From Zoogloea sp021286885 (GTDB taxonomy: Bacteria > Pseudomonadota > Gammaproteobacteria > Burkholderiales > Rhodocyclaceae), in the NCBI RefSeq assembly GCF_041915215.1, contig NZ_JAYSBV010000015.1: a stretch of DNA of 64,000 nucleotides, one strand, 5' to 3'. The translations under genes were made by a program, and so were the position numbers. The notes beneath the pieces are model-generated. The model was not told where the DNA came from and searched no databases. It saw nothing but the letters and a program-made list of their open reading frames with translations. How positions within the stretch are numbered: position 1 is the first letter of the stretch; the number at the start of each line of letters is the position of its first letter. Shown here piece by piece: positions 50,182 through 56,298 of this stretch.

Positions 50182-50269
50182 GCCTAACGTAAAGTGCACC
50201 TGACAAATGCAAACTGAGCGGCCAGAGGCCGCGCAGTTTGCATTTGTCAGGTGCAACGGTAAGTTATAC
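50182..50269 (-). repeat. attC site of cassette 1 (88 bp)
   Basis: Read leftward: R'' GTATAAC (50269-50263), a perfect 21-bp inverted repeat (arms 50195-50215 and 50235-50255), an inner GCGGCC/GGCCGC stem, and R' GTTAGGC (50188-50182). R'' is the complement of GTTATAC at the attI1 junction (51203), as the cassette model requires. The TIR gene's stop codon abuts R''. The long uninterrupted stem is unusual for attC, which normally has unpaired bases. Confidence 0.88.
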
Positions 50270-51166
50270 CTAACCAAGAACAACATCAGCAAGTTGTTCG
50301 GCTATTTCATCGATGCTCAACAATGAAGTGTTGAGTGCAACTTTGTCAGCAATTGATGGACTAAACCGCATCACTTCATCTTTTGAAACTTTATGCCATA
50401 TGGGCAGTATCATTTTTCGACCGCTCATTTCTTGTGCTGTCATTCCATCTAATTCATAATTTGTCCAGTTTTTAGAGAAAAATGAAGATGACAATACAAC
50501 CGTCCCAAAACGGGAGTTTGATAAACCGCTATCAATACTTTTCCGCAAGCTGTCACCGACTTTTAGTGTGAATTCATCATACCATACTCGTACACCACGT
50601 TTTTCAAGTGCTAGTGCTAAGGGACGAACCAGATCTTCCTTATCTTTCGACGCATGGGAAATGAATAAATCATATTTTATTTCTGGTGCTTCAATATGGT
50701 TTTCAACAGTTGCTTCTACTCGACGAGCCAGTGCAGATGTAGCCTGAAGCTCGGCATTTAGACGTCGCTGAAAGGCCAGCTGATTTCTTTGGCGCTCTTT
50801 TTCTAGTTCAAGTTCTTTTTTCTGCTCTCTTTCTCTAGCTTGGGCTAATCGTTTTTGTTCTTTTTCCTCTTCTTTTGCCAAATCCAAACGAGCTTTTAAC
50901 AGGGCTGCACTTTTTTCGGCCTCTTTTTTTGCTATTTGAGCTAGTTTTTCAGAAATAGAAGAAATCTCTCGTTGATGCCGTTCTATTTCTGATCTCTTAC
51001 TGTTAAGTGTTGAAATTGTTGTTGATTTCGTTATTGATCTCTGAATTTGATTGATTTTTGAGTAAAGTGCTACTTCTTTCTTTGTTTCTTGACTCGATTT
51101 TGCTGACAGGTCAGCAAGTTCTCGTTGAAGTCTTCCAATAGTGCTTGTAATAGTCGAAATAGACAT
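50270..51166 (-). CDS. Coiled-coil/TIR-domain protein (cassette 1), candidate anti-phage NADase
   Basis: 298 residues. Residues 1-150 form a long charged coiled coil (KEEEKEQKRLAQAREREQKK in the middle). Residues 164-298 are a TIR domain with YDLFISHASKDKEDLV, RVWYDEFTLKVGDSLRKSID and SSFFSKNWTNYELDGM. Glu238 in NYELDG is the expected NAD-cleaving residue. Stand-alone bacterial TIR proteins often kill the infected cell by NAD depletion; that role here is inference. It is the first cassette after attI1 and lies under the Pc promoter. Confidence 0.9.
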   Translation of the reverse strand: MSISTITSTIGRLQRELADLSAKSSQETKKEVALYSKINQIQRSITKSTTISTLNSKRSEIERHQREISSISEKLAQIAKKEAEKSAALLKARLDLAKEEEKEQKRLAQAREREQKKELELEKERQRNQLAFQRRLNAELQATSALARRVEATVENHIEAPEIKYDLFISHASKDKEDLVRPLALALEKRGVRVWYDEFTLKVGDSLRKSIDSGLSNSRFGTVVLSSSFFSKNWTNYELDGMTAQEMSGRKMILPIWHKVSKDEVMRFSPSIADKVALNTSLLSIDEIAEQLADVVLG

Positions 51167-51196
51167 ATTTTGCTGAATCGTGGTTTAATGAACTGT

Positions 51197-51258
51197 GTAT
51201 AACTTTGTTTTAGGGCGACTGCCCTGCTGCGTAACATCGTTGCTGCTCCATAACATCA
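51197..51258 (-). other. attI1 recombination site of a class 1 integron
   Basis: Read leftward, from TGATGTTATGGAGCAGCAAC through GCAGTCGCCCTAAAACAAAG to the core GTTATAC (51203-51197), the sequence agrees with attI1 of class 1 integrons as I know it. The crossover lies between G 51203 and T 51202, where cassette 1 begins. A few bases further out (near 51283) differ from the usual class 1 sequence. Confidence 0.92.
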
Positions 51259-51311
51259 AACATCGACCCACGGTGTAACGCAGCTTGCTGCTTGGATGTC
51301 CGAGGCATATG

Positions 51312-51327
51312 CTGTGCAGAATAACAG
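51312..51327 (+). promoter_or_regulatory. LexA-type SOS box before intI1
   Basis: CTGTGCAGAATAACAG fits CTGT-N8-ACAG, at the position where class 1 integrase genes carry a LexA site. It ends 12 bases before the intI1 start codon. Confidence 0.8.
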
Positions 51328-51339
51328 TCATAACAAGCC

Positions 51340-51612
51340 ATGAAAACCAGCACTGCACCGTTACCACCGCTGCGTTCGGTCAAGGTTCTGGACCAGTTGC
51401 GTGAGCGCATACGCTACTTGCATTACAGCTTACGAACCGAACAGGCGTATGTCCACTGGGTTCGTGCTTTCATCCGTTTCCATGGTGTGCGTCACCCGGC
51501 AATCTTGGGCCGCAGCGAAGTCGAGGCATTCCTGTCTTGGCTGGCGAACGAGCGTAAGGTTTCTGCATCCACATATCGAACGCCTTTGGCGCTCTCCTCC
51601 ACGTCGGCTTGA
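51340..51612 (+). pseudogene. intI1: Class 1 integron integrase IntI1, truncated after about 84 codons
   Basis: The first 80-odd residues are almost identical to IntI1 (start MKTSTAPLPPLRSVKVLDQL, then YSLRTEQAYVHWVRAFIRFH and EAFLSWLANERKVS). Similarity ends near 51590. The remaining residues (LALSSTSA) are foreign and the frame stops at 51612. All of the catalytic tyrosine-recombinase domain is missing out of about 337 residues, so no recombination activity is possible. The upstream SOS box, start codon and the Pc promoter within it are intact. Confidence 0.93.
51427..51455 (-). promoter_or_regulatory. Integron cassette promoter Pc, weak (PcW) type
   Basis: TGGACA (51455-51450), 17-base spacer, TAAGCT (51432-51427), on the strand opposite intI1 and pointing at attI1. 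These hexamers are those of the PcW variant of class 1 integrons. Cassette 1 starts about 225 bases downstream, so the TIR gene is expected to be expressed at a low constitutive level. Confidence 0.9.
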
Positions 51613-51619
51613 TCCGAAG

Positions 51620-51919
51620 TCACTTCCTGAGCTGGGTTTCCGCTAGCCACTCTGCCAGACCATAGACGCAGCCAGCGAACTCACCCGGAATCCCCGCCTG
51701 CTGCCGGAGGAGTCGCTTCGCAAGCTTCGCCAGTGCCCGGACATCCTCCTTGGTGCGAACTTCCATAGGCACAATCAGGTTCACCCCCGTAGCCCACTTT
51801 AGCTGCTCGATGTGCATTGATACGGGCACATCCAGTGGGATGCCCGAACGTATCAGCGTTTCCTCTCTAGCGCTCACCGCATCGAAGTAGGTGAGCCACT
51901 CGTCTGAACTCCTCGGCAT
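51620..51919 (-). CDS. Hypothetical protein or gene fragment at the intI1 break
   Basis: 99 residues from ATG 51919, but the frame stays open upstream to about 51970 (reading PEALAQLGHARKKLVSKT), so the true start may differ or the gene may have lost its 5' part. Content: SSDEWLTYFDAVSAREETLI, HIEQLKWATGVNLIVPMEV, VRALAKLAKRLLRQQAGI. No family recognised. It lies directly beside the point where intI1 is cut, so it probably belongs to the DNA that truncated it. Confidence 0.5.
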   Translation of the reverse strand: MPRSSDEWLTYFDAVSAREETLIRSGIPLDVPVSMHIEQLKWATGVNLIVPMEVRTKEDVRALAKLAKRLLRQQAGIPGEFAGCVYGLAEWLAETQLRK

Positions 51920-52169
51920 CGTTTTGGAAACGAGCTTCTTGCGGGCGTGGCCAAGTTGCGCCAGTGCTTCTGGTCAGGCGCTTGGCCCGACAGGACGGTC
52001 TTTGAGGTGCTGGGAGATGTCGGCGTGGGCACGTCGGCCATGGCCTGTCTTGCAATCGCATCCAGGTAGATCCTGGCCCACCCCCTTCGCCGCACGCCGG
52101 CGTGGAGCAGGTCTCAAGCAAGAAAGCCGGAAGAAGGCCGCGACCTCCGGTCGCAGTGCGCGCAGCGGC
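51920..52169. other. 250 bases with no intact gene, likely degenerate
   Basis: Frames on the minus strand (GWARIYLDAIARQAMADVP near 52080) look gene-like but are interrupted. This may be the broken 5' part of the hypothetical gene at 51620-51919. Nothing else recognised. Confidence 0.4.
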
Positions 52170-52206
52170 GCCGGAAACGACGAAGGCCAACCCTTGCGGA
52201 TTGGCC
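52170..52206. repeat. Right copy of the 37-bp direct repeat
   Basis: Same orientation as 46966-47002, 34 of 37 bases identical. It coincides with the tRNA-Met terminator hairpin. Confidence 0.65.
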
Positions 52207-52212
52207 TTCGTC
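52175..52212 (-). terminator. tRNA-Met terminator
   Basis: Leftward stem GACGAAGGCCAA/TTGGCCTTCGTC, loop TCCGCAAGGG, followed by GTTTCC. It begins 9 bases after the tRNA 3' end. Confidence 0.75.
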
Positions 52213-52220
52213 TTGAATCT

Positions 52221-52297
52221 TGGTGGTGATGGGCAGAATCGAACTGCCGACCTATGGGTTATGAATCCATCGCTCTAACCGTCTGAGCTACATCACC
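52221..52297 (-). tRNA. tRNA-Met(CAU)
   Basis: 77 bases including an encoded CCA. Acceptor arms GGTGATG/CATCACC pair fully. D-loop GTAGCTCAGACGGTTAGAGC, anticodon loop TTCATAA with anticodon CAT, and T-loop GGTTCGATTC-like (CAGTTCGATTCTG) are present. The G1-C72 pair and a normal D stem fit the elongator tRNA-Met rather than initiator. An Ile-CAU tRNA (lysidine type) is possible but less likely from the overall sequence. Confidence 0.9.
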
Positions 52298-52315
52298 AAT
52301 CTGTGTGAGGTCGCT

Positions 52316-52344
52316 ATAATAGAAGCTTCCTCCCTAAAGGTCAA
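52316..52344 (-). promoter_or_regulatory. tRNA-Met promoter, overlapping miaB leader
   Basis: Leftward -35 TTGACC (52344-52339) and -10 TATTAT (52321-52316) with a 17-base spacer; transcription would begin near 52308. The -35 box lies 8 bases before the miaB start codon, so the two genes share this short region. Confidence 0.75.
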
Positions 52345-52351
52345 CAACGTA

Positions 52352-53686
52352 ATGAAGAAACTTTATATCCGAACCTTCGGCTGCCAGATGAACGAGTACG
52401 ACTCCGACAAGATGGCGGATGTGCTGGGGGCTGCCGAGGGGCTGGAGAAGACTGACAACCCCGAAGAGGCGGACATCATCCTGTTCAACACCTGCTCCGT
52501 GCGGGAGAAGGCCCAGGAGAAGGTGTTCCACGATCTGGGGCGGGTCAAGCATCTGAAGCAGAAGAATCCGGGCCTCATCATCGGGGTGGGTGGCTGTGTG
52601 GCGAGCCAGGAAGGGGAGGCCATTGTGCAGCGGGCGCCCTATGTGGATCTGGTGTTCGGGCCCCAGACCCTGCACCGGCTGCCCAAGCTGATCGCGGAGC
52701 GCAAGTCGTCGGGCCAGTCTCAGGTGGACATCTCCTTCCCCGAGATCGAGAAGTTCGACAACCTGCCGCCCGCCCGGGTGGAGGGGGCGAGCGCCTTTGT
52801 GTCGATCATGGAAGGCTGCTCCAAGTACTGCACTTTCTGCATCGTGCCCTACACCCGGGGCGACGAGGTGTATCGCCCCCTGGCCGATGTGCTGGCCGAG
52901 GTGGCGGGGCTGACGGCCCAGGGCGTCAAGGAGATCACCCTGCTGGGCCAGAACGTGAATGCCTGGCGGGCGCCCATTGATGGGGCGGACGGCGAGATGG
53001 CCGACTTTGCCTTCCTGCTGGAGTGCGTGCATGAGATCCCCGGGGTGGAGCGGCTGCGCTACACCACGTCCCACCCCCGGGAGATGAGTCAGCGGGTGGT
53101 GGATGCCTACGCCAAGCTGCCCAAGCTGGTTTCCCATCTGCACTTGCCGGTGCAGGCGGGTTCCGACCGGGTGCTGGCGGCCATGAAGCGCGGCTACACG
53201 GTGCTGGAGTACAAGTCCCTGGTGCGCAAGCTGCGGGCGGCGCGGCCTGATCTTTCGCTGTCGTCGGATTTCATCGTGGGCTTCCCCGGCGAAACCGAGG
53301 CCGATTTTGAGCAGACCATGAAGCTGATCGAGGAGCTGGGGTTTGATACGTCCTTCAGCTTTGTATATAGCCAGCGCCCCGGCACCCCGGCGGCGGATCT
53401 GGCCGACGACACCCCCGACGAGGTGAAGCTGGCCCGTTTGTCCCGCCTGCAGAAGCGGATCGAAGCCCACGCGGCCACGATCAGCGAAAGCATGGTGGGC
53501 ACCGTCCAGCGCATTCTGGTGGAAGGCCCGTCCAAGAAAGACCCCAACGAGATGGCCGGGCGCACCGACAATAACCGGGTGGTCAACTTCCCGGGCCATG
53601 CGCGCCTGATCGGGCACTTTGTGGATGTGACCATCGTGTCGGCGCTGCCCCATTCGCTGCGCGGCGAAATCGTGACCCGCGACTGA
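52352..53686 (+). CDS. miaB: tRNA-2-methylthio-N6-dimethylallyladenosine synthase MiaB
   Basis: 444 residues. The N-terminal UPF0004 domain carries the cluster cysteines C11, C48 and C82. The radical-SAM motif CSKYCTFC (C156, C160, C163) and a C-terminal TRAM domain (SESMVGTVQRILVEG...) complete the methylthiotransferase layout. It adds the methylthio group to A37 of tRNAs. It starts only 54 bases from the divergent tRNA-Met gene and has little Shine-Dalgarno sequence. Confidence 0.97.
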   Translation: MKKLYIRTFGCQMNEYDSDKMADVLGAAEGLEKTDNPEEADIILFNTCSVREKAQEKVFHDLGRVKHLKQKNPGLIIGVGGCVASQEGEAIVQRAPYVDLVFGPQTLHRLPKLIAERKSSGQSQVDISFPEIEKFDNLPPARVEGASAFVSIMEGCSKYCTFCIVPYTRGDEVYRPLADVLAEVAGLTAQGVKEITLLGQNVNAWRAPIDGADGEMADFAFLLECVHEIPGVERLRYTTSHPREMSQRVVDAYAKLPKLVSHLHLPVQAGSDRVLAAMKRGYTVLEYKSLVRKLRAARPDLSLSSDFIVGFPGETEADFEQTMKLIEELGFDTSFSFVYSQRPGTPAADLADDTPDEVKLARLSRLQKRIEAHAATISESMVGTVQRILVEGPSKKDPNEMAGRTDNNRVVNFPGHARLIGHFVDVTIVSALPHSLRGEIVTRD

Positions 53687-53820
53687 GGCCGGGGCGGGGG
53701 GCTCCGGCTGCACGCGTGGCTTGCCGGGCCGCCCGCCATGTATCCATCCTAGTTTGAAGGGCTGCCCGAAAGGCGCCGCCGGGCTTCCCCCCGGGGCGCC
53801 AGTCTGGCAGCATCCGTCTG

Positions 53821-54816
53821 ATGAAACCGACCGAAATCGCGCTGACCCCCGTGGATAACATCCGCCTCGCCAACCTGTGCGGGGCCCTGGATGAAAACAT
53901 CCGCCAGATCGAGACCGCCTTTGACGTGAGCATCGCCCGCCGGGGCGAGCGTTTTACCGTCCAGGGCGAGCCGCCCCAGACCCAGACCGCCGTGCGGGCC
54001 CTGAATCATTTTTATGAGCGGGCCGGGGCGCCCCTGTCGGTGGACGACATCCAGCTCGGGCTGGTGGAGTTTGCCAACCTTTCCCAGGCCACCAAGCCGC
54101 CCCACGCGCTGCTTACCCGCAAGAGCGAGCTGCACGGGCGCACGCCCCGTCAGGTGGAGTACATCCGCCAGATCCAGGAGCATGACATCACCTTCGGCAT
54201 CGGGCCGGCGGGGACGGGCAAAACCTACCTGGCCGTGGCGAGCGCGGTGGATGCCTTCGAGCGGGAGCACGTGGAGCGCATCATCCTCACCCGTCCGGCT
54301 GTGGAGGCGGGCGAGCGCCTGGGCTTTCTGCCCGGGGATCTTGCCCAGAAGGTGGACCCGTATCTGCGCCCCCTCTACGACGCCCTCTATGATCTGATGG
54401 GCTTTGATCGGGTGGCCAAGCTGTTCGAGCGGGGCTGCATCGAGATCGCGCCCCTGGCCTTCATGCGTGGCCGTACCCTGTCGCGGGCCTTCATCATTCT
54501 GGATGAGGCCCAGAACACCACGCCGGAGCAGATGAAAATGTTCCTGACCCGGATCGGCATCGGCTCCAAGGCCGTCATCACCGGCGACCTGACCCAGGCC
54601 GACCTGCCCCGGGGCCAGAAAAGCGGCCTGGCAGAAGCCCTCCAGGTGCTGCCCGAGGTGCGCGGCGTGGCTTTCACCCGCTTCCTTAAAGAAGACGTGG
54701 TGCGCCACCCGCTGGTGGCACGCATTGTGGCCGCCTACGAAAACCACAACCAGGCCCAGGTCCAGGCCCATCTGGTCCATAGCCAGCAACAGCAACAACA
54801 ACAGGTTAAGCCGTGA
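53821..54816 (+). CDS. PhoH-family ATPase (PhoL/YbeZ)
   Basis: 331 residues. Walker A GIGPAGTGKTYLAVA (about 126-140), FIILDEAQNTTPEQMK (Walker B) and TGDLTQADLPRG. N-terminal KH-like extension. YbeZ-type PhoH proteins work with the YbeY RNase in RNA quality control; here ybeY follows with a four-base overlap, the conserved order. A 134-base gap separates it from miaB. Confidence 0.95.
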   Translation: MKPTEIALTPVDNIRLANLCGALDENIRQIETAFDVSIARRGERFTVQGEPPQTQTAVRALNHFYERAGAPLSVDDIQLGLVEFANLSQATKPPHALLTRKSELHGRTPRQVEYIRQIQEHDITFGIGPAGTGKTYLAVASAVDAFEREHVERIILTRPAVEAGERLGFLPGDLAQKVDPYLRPLYDALYDLMGFDRVAKLFERGCIEIAPLAFMRGRTLSRAFIILDEAQNTTPEQMKMFLTRIGIGSKAVITGDLTQADLPRGQKSGLAEALQVLPEVRGVAFTRFLKEDVVRHPLVARIVAAYENHNQAQVQAHLVHSQQQQQQQVKP

Positions 54817-55295
54817 GCGAAATCAGGATTCCCCGCCGTCTCGATCTTTCTGTGCAATACGTGTGTAACAAGGAAGGTCTACCCTCCCGGGCCGACCTGC
54901 GGCTGTGGCTGCGGGCGGCCGAGCCGGGTGCCGCGAAGATCACCATCCGCTTTGTGGATGAGGAAGAAGGGCGCAGCCTCAACCGAGATTACCGGGGCAA
55001 GGACTACGCCACCAATGTGCTGACCTTTGCCTATGATGAAGGCGAAGACATGCCGCTCCCCGAAGGGCTGCCCCTGATGGGGGATCTGGTGATGTGTGCT
55101 CCGGTGGTGGCCCGTGAGGCCGCCGAGCAGGGCAAGCCCCTGGCCGCGCATTACGCCCACCTGACCATACATGGTATGCTGCACCTTCAGGGTTACGACC
55201 ACGAAGAAGACGCGGAAGCCGAGGAAATGGAAGCCCTCGAACGCCGCTTCATGGCCGCCCTGGGGTTTGATGACCCCTACGCAGGCGAGCGCTGA
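54813..55295 (+). CDS. ybeY: Endoribonuclease YbeY
   Basis: 160 residues from GTG 54813, which overlaps the phoH stop (GTGA). The zinc-binding signature HGMLHLQGYDH is complete, with FVDEEEGRSLNRDYRGKDYATNVLTFAY before it. YbeY matures 16S rRNA 3' ends and takes part in ribosome quality control. The GTG start and overlap imply translational coupling to phoH. Confidence 0.96.
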   Translation: MSEIRIPRRLDLSVQYVCNKEGLPSRADLRLWLRAAEPGAAKITIRFVDEEEGRSLNRDYRGKDYATNVLTFAYDEGEDMPLPEGLPLMGDLVMCAPVVAREAAEQGKPLAAHYAHLTIHGMLHLQGYDHEEDAEAEEMEALERRFMAALGFDDPYAGER

Positions 55296-55449
55296 ACGCC
55301 CGATGGGCACGCCAAAACCCGGCGTGCCCCCTGTCTGCAACCCGCCTACGGTGGCATGAGCAATGCGCCATGGACGTTGAAAACCCCTCCGGCCCAGCCG
55401 GCGAGCAGGTTTCTCATTGCCCATGGCCCATTTCTCATCCACCTTTTTT

Positions 55450-56298
55450 ATGGAACCCTCCAGTAGTAAACCGTCCCTGCTTGATCGTCTTTCGGCGTTC
55501 CTGACACGCCAGCCGGAAGACCGGGAAGAGTTGGTCGATCTTTTGCATTCGGCCCACGATCGCAACCTGTTTGATGCCGATGCCCTGGCCATCATCGAAG
55601 GCGCCCTCCAGGTGTCCGAGATGCAGGTGCGTGACGTGATGATTCCCCGGGCCCAGATGGACGTGGTGAGCCTCGACGACTCCGTCGAAGACATCACCCG
55701 CTTTGCCATTGGCGCCGCCCACTCCCGTTTCCCGGTCATCGGGGACAACAAGGACGACGTGATCGGCATCCTTCTCGCCAAAGACCTGCTCCGGGTGTTT
55801 GCCGGCGAGGATTTCAACCTCCGTGACATGCTCCGCCCGGCGGTGTTCGTGCCCGAATCCAAGCGCCTCAATGTGCTGCTGCGGGATTTCCGGGTGAGCC
55901 GCAACCACATGGCGATTGTGGTGGACGAATACGGCGGTGTGGCCGGCTTGGTCACCATCGAAGACGTGCTCGAACAGATCGTGGGCGACATCGAAGACGA
56001 ATACGACTTCGACGAGGCCGCCGACAACATCCGCGCCGACCACAAAGGCGGCTACCGGGTGAAGGCGAGCACCGAGATCGAAGACTTCAACGCCGCCTTT
56101 GGCACCACCTACAGCGACGATGAATACGACACCGTGGGCGGCCTGCTGATCCGCAAGCTGGGCCGCCTGCCCAAGCGCAACGAGATCCTCACCCTCGAAG
56201 GTCTGCGCTTCCAGGTGCTGCGGGCCGACAGCCGCCGGGTGCATTCGGTGCACGTCGAACGCCTGCCCGAAACCGGCCAGGAAGACGCCGCCAGCTGA
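55450..56298 (+). CDS. corC: CorC/HlyC-family CBS-domain protein
   Basis: About 282 residues. Two CBS domains (MQVRDVMIPRAQMDVVSLDD; PVFVPESKRLNVLL-type region with MAIVVDEYGGVAGLVTIEDVLEQIVGDIEDE) and a C-terminal CorC_HlyC domain (GYRVKASTEIEDFNAAFG, TVGGLLIRKLGRLPKRNE). It lacks a membrane domain. Thought to aid magnesium/cobalt efflux. Starts at 55417 or 55423 in the same frame are possible. The stop overlaps the lnt start. Confidence 0.94.
   Translation: MEPSSSKPSLLDRLSAFLTRQPEDREELVDLLHSAHDRNLFDADALAIIEGALQVSEMQVRDVMIPRAQMDVVSLDDSVEDITRFAIGAAHSRFPVIGDNKDDVIGILLAKDLLRVFAGEDFNLRDMLRPAVFVPESKRLNVLLRDFRVSRNHMAIVVDEYGGVAGLVTIEDVLEQIVGDIEDEYDFDEAADNIRADHKGGYRVKASTEIEDFNAAFGTTYSDDEYDTVGGLLIRKLGRLPKRNEILTLEGLRFQVLRADSRRVHSVHVERLPETGQEDAAS

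Larger units (their letters stand above)
46966..52206. mobile_element. Accessory island beside tRNA-Met: two TA loci and a relic class 1 integron
   Basis: About 5.2 kb bounded by the 37-bp direct repeats. Contents from left to right: XRE antitoxin with broken HigB, TacT/TacA-like pair, two integron cassettes, attI1, intI1 5' part, and an unknown short gene. Two cassettes are markedly AT-rich compared with the flanking chromosome. No intact integrase or transposase remains, so the island is not self-mobile. The borders are inferred from the repeats only. Confidence 0.6.

Noticed and set aside
52095..52190. Minus-strand frames near tRNA-Met as a possible island integrase
   Set aside because: No tyrosine- or serine-recombinase motifs; translation is proline/arginine-rich and interrupted.
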